DNA of 64,000 bases from Tillus elongatus (GCA_964006375.1 OZ023263.1:139435173-139499172), one strand, 5' to 3'; shown: positions 11,508 through 27,739, counted from the stretch's first letter. Numbers and translations are program-made. Notes: a model not told the origin generated them from the sequence alone.

Positions 11508-13972
11508 TTCCGCGAAAAAACCGACCATCTGATTTCTGAATATCCTTCCTCCGAGGTCACTATTCTTGGTGATTTCAACGTCCATAATAAGGAATGGCTA
11601 GGATCTTCAAAAACCGATTCACAAGGGCGACAGCGGAGGTCTTTGCAGTCAGCAATTCTTTAGCCAATATGGTTTAGCAATCTACTTACTTTCCTCGCAT
11701 CCAAAGCTCAAATCCTTTGGATCTCTTTCTTACTACAAAACCTAAATGCTATAAGATATCAGTCACCGCCTCCATTAGTCGCTAAGACCACGGCATGGTC
11801 ACTGCTTACTGCGCAATGCAACCCAAGGTCACACAGTCATCACACCCACGTATCGTTTGGCACTACAACTCAGCAAACTGGGACCAAATGCGGGATTAAT
11901 TTTCCTCATTTCCATGGACGTATGTTTGCTTCTATCATCCTGACCCCTCTGATATCTCACAAAACATCACCGAAATTATCCAAGCTGGCATGGAATTATT
12001 TATTCAACGTACACAGAAAACCTCTTCAGTCACTCAAAAGCTCTGATTCTCTAAATCCTGTGACAAGGCCAGACTTGAAAATGCCAAAGCTAATAAAACG
12101 CTTCTACACAATCCCAGTCAAGAAAACCGTCAAGCATTTAACGACGCAAGAAACCGCTATGTCCGCATTCTTTCTAAGGCAAAAAACTCGTTTAATAACC
12201 ACATCAAAAACAAAGTCCTCTTAAACCCCAACGGCAGCAAACCCTTCTGGGCTCTTGCTAAATCTATTGGGAATAATTTCTGCAAGAGCACGTTCCCACC
12301 TCTTGTCTCAGGGGATGAAATTGTTTCTACCGCCCTGGGCAAGGCTGAACTTTTTGACTCGTTGTTCGCCGGCAATTCTACTCTCAACCCACCTCCAAAT
12401 GTTCAACCACGCGCACAAAATGACGGATATCATTTTCAAAACTAAACAGGTACAAAATATGCTCTCTTCTCTTAATACCAGGAAAGCCTCTGGCCTTGAC
12501 GAGATCCAAGCAATTGTTCTCAAAAATGCGCACCAGAACTTGCTCCTGTCCTGACTCGTCTGTTTCAGACATCTTACAATAGAGGCATATCCCTAGTAAC
12601 TGGAAAACTGCTCGAGTACAACCCGTCCCCAAGAAAGGATACAAAGCGCTTCCTAGCAACTACAGGCCTATTTCTCTCCTTTCAGTCGTCTCTAAAGCGA
12701 TGGAAAAGTATATAAACACCGAATTACTAAAATTTCTTGAAAAACACAGTCTAATCCACGACATGCAGTATGGATTCCGTCAGCGCAGATCAACTGCCGA
12801 CCTTCTTTCCTTTGTCACCCATTATTGGAACAAGTCTATGGAACTACACGGTGAATCCCAGATTGTTGCTCTAGATATATCCAAAGCATTCGACCAGGTC
12901 TGGCACGCAGCGCTGCTTAATAAACCTCCGGCCTATGGCCTACCACCAAAACTATGTACCTGGACAGCAAATTTCCTCTCCAACCGGACCATTTCTGTTA
13001 TCGTGAATGGACATTCCTCTAAACTGTATCCAATTAATGCAGGAGTTCCTCAAGGTTCAGCTTTAGCCCCTACTTTGTTTGTTCTCCACATCAACCTAGC
13101 ACATCCAGCCAAGTTCACAGTTACGCGGACGACAGCACCCTCCACTCAAATATACAATATTGTAAGCCTGTCTCTTTAGCCCAATAAGTTGAGGATCGCA
13201 GATTCATGGAGGGTTCTTTCGCCGTAGATCTCCAAAAAATATTAGACTGGGGAAATAGAAATCTTGTATAAATCAACCTCACCAAATTTCAGTCTTGCTT
13301 TCTTTCTCATAAAAGATACACCAGCCCTAGACCCATCACAATGAACAACCAAGTTATTCAAAGTAATGAGTAATTTTCACTTGTTGGCACTTCTGTGGAT
13401 CGAAATCTCAATTGGCACCAACATGTCACATCAATTGCAGAAGCGGCTGCTAAGAAATTAGGTTTCCTCTTCCGGGCTCGCAAATACTTTTCACCAGCTA
13501 ATCTCTATACATTATATACTTAACAAATAAGGCCAAATCTCGAATACTGCTCCCATATGTGGGGTGCCGCTGCCACTCCTACACAAGCTATCCTGGACTC
13601 CATTCAGAAGAGAGCCTTACGTCTCATCGGTGACCCTACCTTCACCCAAAGGCTGCCATCCCTTGCCCACTGACGTGCCGTTGGTGACCTCTCTCTCTCT
13701 CTTATAGATATCTGCACGGGCACTGCTGAGGAGCTTTCTTCCATAGTTCATCCACCTGCTGCCCCCAACAGATCTAGCAGGGGAACAGAGCGAATGCACC
13801 CTCTTACTGTCACACAGAACATCTTGTTATGCCCACTCTTTAGTCCCGAGAACTTTCAAGTTGTGGAATTCCTTGGCGGAACATGTTTTTCCTTCTCCTC
13901 CGAACCTCCAAACCTTCAAGTCCAGAATTAACAAGTTGCTTCTTTCCCCCTTATCGACACCCACAGACATAC
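11508..13972 (+). pseudogene. Jockey-like LINE ORF2, 5'-truncated and frameshifted
   Basis: Non-LTR retrotransposon relic. In order: the end of an endonuclease domain (SEVTILGDFNVHN near 11560), linker, reverse transcriptase (GFRQRRSTADLLSF, ALDISKAFDQVW, AGVPQGSALAPTLF, then YADDS after a frameshift near 13110), thumb/connection (LNWHQHVTSIAEAAAKKLGF near 13420; NLEYCSHMWGAAA near 13535; SIQKRALRLIGDP near 13600) and a terminal block (WNSLAEHVFPSPPNLQTF near 13865). Several stops and frameshifts. The 3' end leads into (TA)n(TG)n. The opposite-strand copy is at 56868-58735. Confidence 0.88.
12700..13179 (+). pseudogene. Longest surviving RT segment of that LINE, 159 aa
   Basis: Holds RT motifs 1-4 (DISKAFDQ; GVPQGSAL) but leaves frame just before the catalytic YADD, which is readable in another frame at about 13110 (TACGCGGACGAC). 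It is therefore not a functional polymerase. Chosen as part of the feature at 11508-13972, not as an independent gene. Confidence 0.85.
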
Positions 13973-14000
13973 ACACAGAGACACAATGTTTCATCAACAT

Positions 14001-14198
<198 letters not shown>

Positions 14199-17159
14199 AC
14201 CAATAGTTAACCAGGTCTAAGGCACATGTGACAGCAGTAAAACCTGTTAACAAGGACCTAACACTACTAATTCACGAGTGAGAGAGTAAGTACAGAACAA
14301 AAATACAATCCCAAATACAATGAAATAAAATTCTGGTTTATTCAAATACTGTACTTTGCCTAGAAAAATGACACAACAAATGAATGGTGAAATACAAGCA
14401 CACACAACGAGGCATTGACGTAAAATAGTAAACTAAATAAGCTATAATGATCAACTAAGTTCTCTAAAACAACGTATGTTCTCATAAAACCATTAATTTC
14501 AAGTCAATATTGCTCTCTGCATGTAGCCAAAAATCTTAATAGATTACTAACCGTAGCATATACCATACGTGCATGTTTACTTCGCACATAGTAACAAAAT
14601 GACAGCAACAAAATCCATTACCTCTCACAGATAATGAGAACGCTCTGTATAATATGATAAGAATTATATGAGCTTAGTTCTCTACAATGCTAAACGACAG
14701 AGCAACTAAATAAATATGTATGTATTAATTTAACTACCTGATATTAAATAATACTCTATGGTTGTATTAACGACTAGAAATAAAGACATATTAAATCATA
14801 TTAAATTGTAAAAATTCGTGAAGTCTGAGCTATTAATGTCTTTCTTATCAACTACCACTTATCTGAACCAAAGTCCTGTGAAACAATTCCTTGGCCTCCT
14901 AGGTGACAAAAGACTACCAAAATACTGTCCCAAAACTCCAACTATCGTGGGACACCTCTACCTCTCTCAGAATGCTGATACAGCGCTCTGAAAATTCGCT
15001 GCTATGTATGCTGGCCACTATGAGTTGGAATGATACCACTAATGCCTAGATATGTTTTCCACATAAAATTGATTGACAACCAAACTTCTTGCAAATCTCT
15101 TCCTTAATACTTTGTGCATTTAACCACTGATGAACTAGGTAACAGTGCCACATTTCTACTTAAGTTTAGGCCTGACACAAATGCTTGCCTTCCACAAAAA
15201 CCATATATTACAGAGGACACCATGTACCTACACAAATCTGCCATTTACAGACACCAAAATAATTTACGAGACACTAGAACAATCTATTAGACACCAGAAT
15301 AATCGACCGGATACTAGGACCCTGTTACACGAACCCTGCAAAATACATAAAAAAGAACAAGAATGTGGACGACTATAAAACACTCATGGCTTTATATCGT
15401 ATCTCTTCCATAGAAGGGTGACGCGGTGATAGTACGACACATATCTCGTCGATTTAGTCCTACAGCGGTCAACAAATCTCATCATAGTCTCTACTCACCA
15501 ACGTGCAACTGCTTGAAAATGGCGTCTATTCCCGATAGAGAGGATGCTTGCGTTCCTGTGTACACCTTTATCTTGTTTGCACACCTTCACACTTTGATCA
15601 CAGTTCCTACAAGAGCTCGCAATACTTACTTAGATGCGAAGTAATCCCCTAAATCCAGTAGGATAGAATTTACACACAATTTTATATTTCTGACATCAAA
15701 ATTTTACACCAAACTCTCCGGAAACTTTGGAACCCCTTCTGCAACTTTGCAGTGACACCCTTCTACAATAAGTCTCGTTTTTCCTGTCACACATGTTAAA
15801 TGCTCTTATGTGGAACCGACGTGCCTATATTTGCCTCGACCACGCCCTCTCCTACATAATACAAAGACAGACCTGCTGCGTTGCCGTCGTGCTCCATCTC
15901 TTTGTCCATAACAAACCTCTCTTATACGCAAAACATCATACATGATGTGCATATCTCCTCTGCAAGAGTCTTAATATGCAACCAGTGAGACAATAGACAC
16001 GACTAGACCTCTTCTAATAAATTGCAGTAACGTTACATCTCCTAGATATGCCCGCCAAACAAAAAATAAATAAATTGACAAAATATGTAAAGTCGAACAA
16101 CCTACGGCATAAGACACGCTTGGTCACAACGTTGATAGCAACTTATGATCCTCGGCGGAAACAGATGGTCTCTCCTACCGCCAGCAAATCATGCGAGACT
16201 GAGGTTGTGAACCCCTTGATCTACAAGTGGTCAGAAAACACGCAACATAAAAGCTACTGTAAAAATATATACAATTATTGCCAGTTCACAAACAGATAAC
16301 CCGTGACGTGTAAAATAAAGATGTGATTGTACTGAATTTGTTCTACGGCGATTTTTACACTGAACAACTGAACACTATATATCAATGAAAATAATTGTAT
16401 ATCTTGCGCTATATATGACTAAGGAACCTTACGTTTAAATGTTCTCCATGTGTTTACTGATAGGAAAGGTATAGACAAAATACGTGTATCGTCGACACCT
16501 GTACCTACATTTTAGATTTTTACACATTTGTCACACAAAAAAATATTCGTTTTATCGTTTTTTTTTGACTCCCTAGTTCTACAAAATCAATTTTGTGTCT
16601 ATTCGATTTAGCAAATTCTGTTCACTATGAAAAAGATTTTAAATGTGTTTTAATGTCTACAATAAATATCCTTTTAAATTGGAATTTTTTATTTTAGTTG
16701 TATAATGTTCGTAAAGGTCTAAGGCACCACACTTCATCAAAGTGCCTTGGTTATTTTTGAACACACTATAATACTAAAATTATTGCGAGAATCCTGGATC
16801 GATTGGTCTGTCAAATTCCGCAAAGCACCTCCGGAAAACTACTCATATTAAGACTCTTATCTAAAGTATTTAATATATACGAGCATATACAAAAATATCT
16901 CGAGATAAGTTTACTAAATCAACATAATTGCAAAAACCGTAATAGGTATGATTCTTGCCAAATTTACACGCCTATTTCACTCCCTAACATCACTAACTGA
17001 GGAAGCCTTAGTCATCTGATTGATAGTGAAGGGTGTAATATATAGTGAACAATAATTTATAGTTGAACTTATTGTGTTCCGACTGACTAGACTGCAAAAC
17101 TGGCTGTGAGATGAATTTCCCATAAAAGATTAAACTGAAAATAGGCTTAAAATTGCCAT
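14199..17159. other. Non-coding, nothing recognised
   Basis: Several ORFs of 60-85 codons occur (15145-15378, 15426-15644, 16048-16299, 16803-17000), but none shows a domain, good initiation context or similarity to anything else in the window. Confidence 0.5.
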
Positions 17160-17900
17160 AAAATTTTTATTGTAAAATTACTTAGATAACTGATAATGTT
17201 CCTTCTAAAATACTTCCACCTTAATATAATGCTTACGTGCCACCTCTGTTTACACTGTTCAAAACACATTTTAAGATCCTTGGATCTCACCGTAGCTGCT
17301 TTGATAGCTTCCACGTCTTTGAACACCTTCTCTCACCTTGGTACTAAAAAGGAATCATGCGGTGTCAAATCAGGCCAACAGGGTGAGTAATCTGTAATTG
17401 TGACCGATTTTTCGGGCAAAAACTTCCGGATGACCCTGACCTGTGAGCAGGCGCATTATTATGGTGGAGTATACAACGAACCACTTGCGCCAAATTCGGG
17501 TAAATGCATAACACAGGAGCTCAAAAACATTTTAAAACCTCGACGTAAAAACTTCCATTAACATGTGTTGAAGGGACGCTGGTTAATTCATGACAATGTA
17601 TCGAAAATAAAAATAAAAAACAGTAAAAATGTTCTTTCAATCCGAATTGTATTGATTTCTCGGCCCCTGAGTCACACTCTGGTTCCAGCTTAGCCTTATT
17701 AAAATCGCATAAGCTTCGGAAGGACCTTTGTACAAAGCTTCCTGATTACAAACCGTCTACTAAAATTCTGTGGACGATCGTCTTATTCAAATGCAGTTCA
17801 CCGACGATTTCTGAGGAAACACTCGTGCATTCTTTCCCCAATGTCTTCAGGATTTTTTAAGGATTGAATATAACCAGATTTACAGAAACCCAGCTAAGAA
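17160..17900 (-). pseudogene. Mariner transposase relic, irritans/SETMAR-like type
   Basis: Reverse-strand reading in shifting frames gives the classic mariner landmarks: a second-HTH remnant (HLNKTIVHRILVDGL near 17770), HHNNAPAHRS near 17470 (usual HHDNAPAH, catalytic Asp now Asn), WPDLTPHDSFLVPR near 17350 (usual YSPDLAPCDFFLFP) and C-terminal DLKMCFEQCKQRW near 17260. Stops and frameshifts throughout. A different mariner lineage from the 918-2006 transposase. Confidence 0.8.
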
Positions 17901-17930
17901 TCATGGACAGGTCATTATCTTGCGAACTGG

Positions 17931-18122
17931 TTATTCAGACTCACTCACTGATAATGCGCTAAAACAGATTGGGCGAGTCGATAAGAACATACTGGTTAGG
18001 GTATTATTATCAGCGACGCTGTGAATCGGATTTTTAATTGTTAGCAAAATGCCATTTGTACATAGAATAAATAGTGTGAGAGCCAAAGCTGAACCTTGTG
18101 GTTTACATGTAGTAACTTCCAA
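17931..18122 (-). pseudogene. Jockey-like RT fragment
   Basis: 63 codons with the RT motif CKPQGSALALTLFIL and, about 20 residues later, ADNNTLTS in place of YADDSTL. Alignment by eye is closest to the LINE at 11508-13972 (AGVPQGSALAPTLFVL, NPIHS, YADDS). Both catalytic Asp are Asn, so it is dead. Confidence 0.75.
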
Positions 18123-18125
18123 TTT

Positions 18126-19080
18126 GTCTCATGGAAAATCATCTACAACAACAAGCAATGAGTGCTCCTTTAAAAAACTTGATGTTCATAGGCAGAGTTT
18201 GGAAGGCAGTGTGTAGGGTCTTCTAAATTTATATATTAATGTTAGATTTATTATTGTCGGTGTAGAGATACTACAGGCACACACGAAGAATATAAATAAG
18301 TTCAACACAGTTATGCCGTTAAAAATTCTGCTCCCAAGCACCAGATTCTGTGAAGGATTATCTCCATTACATTCTTTGTAAATACGCTTATGGAAGCGAT
18401 TTATATATTTTTTATTTAAAAAAATGAAATAAGCTTATAACGTACCAGTATTCACAAAATTGTATTATCATAATTAGACTAAGGGTTGTTACGTTTGGAC
18501 ATGGGAACAGAAAAAATGTATACAAATTAACTTGTGTTGGTAGAATTTATTTCCAAATTTTATTACTCAAATTCAAAAAATTCGTTACTAAATGTTTTTA
18601 AGCGACACAAATGTTAAATTTAAGTAGCTGACTTTTATAAACAATTAACTCCAAAACATCGGATTTTTTTCTCTCAAATTAATATGTCAATCATGTGACA
18701 TTCTATTGATTAGAAACGCCTATGTTAACGATAAAAACATCACAATTAAACATCTTTGTTTCTCCTATATAAACTTGTTTCTTTTTCAACAACAATGGAT
18801 ATCATTAGCGCCATTTTCCAAATTATATTTAATTTAGTCGTGGAAAAACTTGGAATATGATTATTTAACATATCATTGCATTTGTAAGTTAATAACAATT
18901 TAGATGTTAATTTCTTAAAGACAAATTGAAAAGTTTCAAAGCTATAACATTTTCGAGAGGAAAATTGGCCACCTTTCATGCAAAAACTTGCTCTCAGACA
19001 TGGCTTAAAACTTAGCACCCGGATTTTTTTTCTGTGTTACTAAAATACCGGTGGCGTAAAAGCTTGTCAAATCCTATCGC
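18126..19080. other. Non-coding, nothing recognised
   Basis: AT-rich. No ORF with recognisable domains. Confidence 0.5.
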
Positions 19081-19084
19081 ATAC

Positions 19085-19087
<3 letters not shown>

Positions 19088-19153
<66 letters not shown>
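19088..19153. repeat. (TA)n microsatellite
   Basis: Pure TA run ending in TATGTATACTATAG. Confidence 0.97.
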
Positions 19154-19157
<4 letters not shown>

Positions 19158-19455
19158 ACTATAGCATATGCCTGGTATAGAAGCAAGTATACGTATATAA
19201 TTCAACAGAAACACATATATCACAAACGATCAAGTAGTAAATTGTTCAAATCGTTTTTTCTCTTTATATAAAATGTCTAGGGAAGAATTTTGATAACAAG
19301 GCATAAATAAGTGCCAACAAAGGTAATATTTAATAAAAGTAGGAATGAAAAAGTTATGAAAAAATAAATAAAATCAGAATATCTTGAAATGTACACTCCA
19401 TGTTCCATAAATTTAAAATAAATGGGGATATCAAAACTTTAAATGACAACTTGAG

Positions 19456-20322
<867 letters not shown>

Positions 20323-20413
<91 letters not shown>
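20323..20413. repeat. (TA)n microsatellite
   Basis: Pure TA run between AAAAGT and ACGCTTAC. Confidence 0.97.
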
Positions 20414-20414
<1 letters not shown>

Positions 20415-21571
20415 CGCTTACTTAATAGCATATATGGAATCAGCCTTACTAAAGTCCACGGGACAAGTGTTAAGAAGAAAATATTGTTTATATTAACCTA
20501 CGCCACATTGAGTTAAGGTACCTAACAGCGTATATTCGCACGTGTCAGTATAATTGCAGCAAATGTCCAATAACCTCAAAAGTGAATAAGAAATAATAAA
20601 TAGAGGCAATATATCAACTATGAGGAGTCGATTTTACTAAATCAACATAATTCAAGGTAAAGGCAAATAGTAAATAAAGAAGCCACCAGAGAGAGCAACG
20701 GACAACCTTGATAATGGAGTACAATTTCATTCTGTCATAGAAATTTATCTCCATGACAATGTAGAAATTAAGAAACTACGGCTGCCATGACAACACATAA
20801 TTAAAATTATACGGTGAGAACTTTAAAAAGGTAACAGATTAACGATTTGAATTGCATCAGTGTAAACTAAGTTAGGCAAATAAGAAACTTAACATAAAAC
20901 ATAAAAGGATCCTCAATAAGTATTTAAGATAGTTTTTGTTCGTAAACTTGAAGCATTTATCAGTCACAAGTGAAATATCCATGTTCTATTTGAAGTAAAC
21001 AAGGTTTAATTTTCTTTTCATTGACTAAGTAAAATATATATATACTTGAAGCTAACGAAAGTTAGGGTAAAGGAATCTGCAAAAGTGAAGCAGGTAAACG
21101 CAAACAGCCTATTAAAGTAACATATAGGGGGTTAATAATCTTGAGAAATATTAAAAGGGCAGGTCAGGTCAGGTCAGGTCAGGTCAGGTCATATAACACA
21201 CTAAACAACAGTGGAATTTGTGTAGATAATTTTCGAATCCTAAAAGATTTAAATCCCCGTTGAAAGAGAGAGAGAGTACATAGCTGTGGGAAAGAAAAAA
21301 AATTGAAATAACAGGTAAATATTTATTCGCAGTAATAAAATGAACTGAATTGTACATTTTCCAACTTTCATTGCTTAAGTATAAATAAACAGTGGCAATT
21401 TGAACGCATTTACTAGACTCTAAGAGTAATATTACGAGTGATCCAAAATATAATATACTAGGGACTTAAATTGAAAACATTCATACCTATACTAATACTT
21501 ATAGTAAATCAGATTGCTAAATATATCAATACCGATAAAGGCGCCCAACATTGTAAAATAAATAATTAAAC
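20414..21571. other. Non-coding with a TCAGG array inside
   Basis: No coding signal. Contains the pentamer array at 21160-21191 and a short (GA)n at about 21266. Confidence 0.5.
21160..21191 (+). repeat. (TCAGG)n pentamer array, six units
   Basis: Six perfect AGGTC periods, equal to TCAGG in register. TCAGG is the telomeric repeat of many beetles. The array is interstitial and short. Confidence 0.9.
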
Positions 21572-21679
<108 letters not shown>

Positions 21680-22260
21680 TACAAACTAAATATATACAAT
21701 CCTTAAAACCTAAAATTAACATAAAAATACTAAAACTACTATAATACACCACAAAACATATCACATTTCACAATATACACTGTACTTTCCATAATAAATA
21801 GCCACCCTAAACGTAGGACATTTGACTATAAATATAATAAATAAATAAATAAAATAGCGCCCATAAACGTAGGACTTTGAGTAAATTCACGTGTTTGGCA
21901 ACCCTCAAACACCCGAATAATTTTATTTTATACTTATATATTATAATATATATAAACTTTAGAAAATTCGAAATTCTTTACCTCTCTCTACGCGAAACTT
22001 ATTTTATAAAAATTCGTAAAAAATAACATAAAAAAAGACATATGACATATTAAATGTCTAAGTAATGTTAATCAATTAAAAACTTGAAAATAAAATCAAC
22101 TGATCATTACAATAATAACCATAATAACAATTATACTAATAAAAGAAATAAATAACAATGACAGCAATAGTAACACCTCCTAGGTAACAAAGATAGCATA
22201 TATCAACATATCACACATTACATTATCATGACTATTTTTAATACAGCTGGGCGCATTCTG
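21680..22260. other. Non-coding; right part likely PLE 3' flank
   Basis: 22080-22260 is rich in ATAACAATAATAAC and resembles the region just 3' of the Penelope-like ORF (38060-38225). It is probably the untranslated part of the relic at 22271-22460. Confidence 0.4.
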
Positions 22261-22270
22261 TTTGATATAT

Positions 22271-22460
22271 TTAATCAAAAAGATGAATTTTGAAGAAACA
22301 GGAATCGATTAAATCAGCTTGCTCATCTAAAACAAGGCAGTTGTTTTCGTGTACGTGCTTTTTTATCTCGTCACTACAAAATGGTAGTGGCCCTGTGCGG
22401 TTATTTACTGTGGGCCTATGTTGAATATCGATAATGCAAACAATCCACATTTGCAAAACA
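22271..22460 (-). pseudogene. Penelope-like element, C-terminal fragment
   Basis: Minus-strand reading contains HRPTVNNRTGPLPFC followed by HVHENNCLVLDEQADLIDS. This aligns with the last 60 residues of the intact Penelope-like protein (HKPTINNRIQPLHFY and HTHDNNYLVLNEQTDLMNS). Only the end of the GIY-YIG region remains. Confidence 0.85.
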
Positions 22461-22587
22461 TATTATCGATACTGAGATCAAATTTTTAATCGTCTCTAAG
22501 GTCTGAGAATTGTTACACCTAGCAGGCCTGAGACGGATCTCTCTAGGTTTAAATCTTGGACGCGGTTAAATCTGAGGACCTAGTCCA

Positions 22588-22746
<159 letters not shown>

Positions 22747-22769
22747 CGTATAATTATGAGGACAAACCA

Positions 22770-23070
22770 CATGAATGGACGTGACTTGTCGGGTCTTCCC
22801 AACTTGTCGGGCCATACACGCGTCCCGACAATTTAGAGACGTGGTTTTTCGGATTCTCCACCTCTTAAATAGTATAAATAACTAATTTTCTGACGATGTC
22901 CTGATATACATACTATATGCATGTGTGTATTTTTGAGTTCGTGTTACTAAAACTGTCGGGCCCTATAAAAGTGACTGATAAAAGCGACCTCCGTGGTCAA
23001 TTTTTAAAACAAACGTAATTGTGTGTAAGGCCCGACAACTGTTTGGTAAAATTTGTGTAAGTCCCGATAA
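22770..23070. repeat. Cluster of TGTCGGG / CCCGACA boxes in both orientations
   Basis: Six boxes in 270 bp: TTGTCGGGTC (22786), TTGTCGGGCC (22803), CGTCCCGACAA (22821), CTGTCGGGCC (22953), GGCCCGACAAC (23029) and GTCCCGATAA (23063). Spacing is irregular and there is no ORF. Function unknown. Confidence 0.6.
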
Positions 23071-23403
23071 ATATAACATTTTTTTACCTCGTGCAGGTAG
23101 TAAATGATCTGTTTTCAAGTGACTTGTCCCTGGTTTTATAAATAGCGTCTTTGTTGTTATTTTTTACTGCTTCATCTGCAAGGGTTATTGACGGGAAATA
23201 TCGGTACATTATTTTTCCTTGGGCACTAAAGCAGATAGCGGTGGGTTTTATGTAGTATGTTATATTTCAGAGAATATTGAGATATTGTTAACTTTATTTA
23301 TTAGGGAAATTTTATAGAAAACATTGACTCTTTCTTCAAACGAAACAGAAGTCATATTTGGGATGGAAACATTAGTTTATATATTATTTTACATACACAT
23401 ATT

Positions 23404-24107
<704 letters not shown>

Positions 24108-24120
<13 letters not shown>

Positions 24121-24215
24121 ACCACCTGACCTGACCTGGCTAGACCTGACCCAACGTGACCTGACCAAACCCGACTCTGACGTGATCCTGACCTGACCTG
24201 ACCTGAGTAAAGGCG
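24108..24215 (-). repeat. Degenerate (TCAGG)n array, minus orientation
   Basis: Many CCTGA / ACCTG pentamers with single-base changes (CACCTGACCTGACCTGG, ATCCTGACCTGACCTGAC). It is the same pentamer as at 21160-21191, in the opposite orientation and more decayed. Confidence 0.8.
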
Positions 24216-24509
24216 TATGAGAAGGCCCAAGAAAACTCCAAAAAACATGCATTTTACACACAAAAATGTGTATGTGACCAGCGATTAACCAATAATGTTA
24301 ATAAGTTGACAACAACAAATTCTCACAACGTAAAAAATATTTTCGACAACATAAAATAGTATAAAATTACATGTAAGGTAATATACATTATCTATCAGCA
24401 GTCGACATCACGTTGGTGAAACTGCAGATGAGAGGCAAACTAGCTTTAATTATTAACTTTAATTCTAAAAAAGACTGACAAAACAAAACAAAAACAAAAC
24501 AGCAATAAT

Positions 24510-25500
24510 ATTTGTCAACTAACTCAATGTTCAAAATGCTGTCCATTATTATCAATACATAATTTAACTCGCGTTTAATTAACCCGGAATGCACAATCCA
24601 TCTTGTTTGGCCAACAATGATAGCTTTCAGGTCTTCCAGATTTAATGGTCTGTCTCTGTAGACAACATTCTTCAAGTGACCCTAAGAAAACAACCACATG
24701 GCGTGAAGTCAAGAGGGCGAGCAGTTCATTTAAGTGAATCACAGCGCCCGATTCAATTTTCTCTAAAAACTTCATCCAAATATTGCCGCATGCGTCTCCC
24801 AAAATGACTGTGAGCTCCATATTTCTCAAACCAAACTTCATTGACTAGGCCCACTGCAACCACTGTGGTATAATTTCTTCTCTTAAAAATTTTTATACTT
24901 TTAAGATGTTAGATTTCCCTCAATAAATAACCGCCCAATATTACTACTGTCTACTATACCCGTCCATACATAATTTTTTTGTGGTCGTTGGTTTGGAGCC
25001 TCCAGCATCCAATGTGGATTCTGCTGAGACCAATAACGATTATTTCTACTAAAGTCTGGCTTCTCATTAAATTTGCCATAATATAATAAAATTCAACACG
25101 CCTCTTAAAATCGCCAACTACAAGTTCCTGTACTAGCTGTACTTTGTATGGGTGAAATTTTTTCTTTTTCTTTTTAGCAAAGTAACCACAGATTTTTTTG
25201 TGAAAGACTGTGTAATGAGTAACTTAATTTGTAGATAGATGAGGGGTTTAATAAAAAGACAACAATATATCTAATGCGTTATTACCAGCTACAGCCGTGT
25301 TTGGTCTTCCTATTCTTGGCTTATCATTGACACTACCAGTTTCGTTATTTTTTTCAATGTTCTGGAAACATACACTTCATTAATTTGTGCCCAGACTCAT
25401 AAAAAAAAAACATGCACATTTCTTTACAAAGCTTCCTGCCACCGTAGCCCAACATCACTAATATATCAATTCTTAGCTTTTCGCTCAATTCTGCCATAAT
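24510..25500 (-). pseudogene. Decayed relative of the DD41D mariner transposase
   Basis: Minus-strand readings in several frames match the intact transposase: RNNRYWSQQNPHWMLEA near 25030 (RQNCRYWSNENPHWMREE in the intact copy), NYVWTGIV near 24970 (VNVWAGIV), KNVVYRDRPLNLEDLK near 24645 (KSIVYKTKPLNLDDLK) and LNIELVDKYY near 24530. Many stops and frameshifts. No terminal repeats identified. Confidence 0.85.
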
Positions 25501-25799
25501 AATAATAATAATTATTAATTTCTATAAGTCCTCTATTTTCCAATATGAAGCTCTCTAAAGTATTACAAACTACAGACAACTGACAGAAAATAATGCTTCA
25601 AATTGGCAGCTGCAAATACTATCACATTTTTTCAATTGATAACTTGATAAGAAATTGATTAATGAAATCCAACTGAAGGTAATTTTTAAGAAACTTATTG
25701 TTTTTGCAATTTTTTTCTTATTAATCCCAATTACATTTTCATAGTGCCGTTGCTAAGAAGGATATGTTCTTTCCGTAAGTGCAAAAAAAAATGCTAAAA

Positions 25800-26810
25800 A
25801 AGGCTTTCTATGCAGCAGATATCCTTCTGGTCTATATCCATCCTCTTCAAACATTAAATGAGTTTGTGGTGTTGGACCCTGTCAAACTTTTTCTGGTATT
25901 TGATGAAGCATAGAAGCACAACCTTCCTTTGGTCGTTGCAGTTCTGTATCAATACTTGAGTTGCAACTACAGCCTCTCTCGTACCTAGTCCCCTTCTAAA
26001 TCCAAATTGTGTGAACCCTACCCCTCTTTCGCATTTTATAGAAATTCTGTAGTGAATAATCTTGAGGAATATCTTTAACGTGTGGCTTATTAGATTGATC
26101 AGTCTATGGTCCTCGCACTTCGTTGCGTTACTCCTTTTTTGGCAGGGGGATAAAATGTGATGTAATCCACTTGGCAGGGAACTCCCCCATTTTATATATC
26201 TTGTTCAATATTCTGTTCAGTACGGAAATGCCCCTGTCGTCTAGTATTTTTAATAGTTCGACAGGTATGCAGTCCGGGCCAACTGCCTTTCTGTCCTTTG
26301 ACGTATTTATTGCTCTTACAGTTTCTTCTTTGGTGATAGGGGGTCCAGACAGGTCTACGTCCTCCGCAACCTCTATATCAGGTCTATTATCGTCGAAAAG
26401 GTTGTTAATATATTCCTCCCAAATAACTCTTCGCTGCCGATCATCTTGTTCCATTTCCCCATGTTCGTTTTCTACATTAGAAAAGTGTCTTTTCCGGTAA
26501 ACTACGGACGCCTCTCTTATTTTTCTATCTCCCCGCATTGCTTCTTTAACCAGTCACTCTTTGCCGCTCTTATTTTCCCCCTAATAATTCTTTGGATGTG
26601 TTTATAGCTCTCTGGATTTCCTTGACTTTTACATCTTCTCCTTTCTTCAAGCATGATTTCTGCTGTCATTCACTTGTGTTTCTGTGTTTTCCGCTTATGA
26701 CCTAGTTCACCTTCTGCGACCCTAATCAAGGCTTCCTCCATTTCTCCCCATATGACATATATGCTTGCACTATCTTCCAACTTCTGTTCTATGCATCATA
26801 TTTAGATAAA
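25800..26810 (-). pseudogene. RTE-type LINE reverse transcriptase fragment
   Basis: The open part (26128-26538) carries the pre-RT and RT start typical of RTE-clade elements: EEYINNLFDDNRPD, GPPITKEETVRAIN, KAVGPDCIPVELLKILDD, GEFPAKWITSHFIPLPKK. Downstream in other frames come REAVVATQVLIQNC near 25950 and KFDRVQHHKLI near 25880 (RT motif B region). Upstream to about 26800 is a matching linker. Truncated at both ends, no YADD seen. RTE assignment is by motif memory. Confidence 0.8.
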
Positions 26811-26814
26811 AAAT

Positions 26815-27600
<786 letters not shown>

Positions 27601-27739
27601 ACTCTTTTTTTGTCAAAAACTGCTTTCCAGCAACAAAAAATTACAAATGCTTGTGATTCTCTTAACTAAGTTCTTCAAAGGTAATTCTAAAAATATAATT
27701 AACAGTTAATTATCATTGATAACGATGACAAAGTAAAAA

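Noticed and set aside
15145..16299. Three plus ORFs of 72-83 codons
   Set aside because: No recognisable motif or conserved neighbour, and composition is like the surrounding non-coding DNA.
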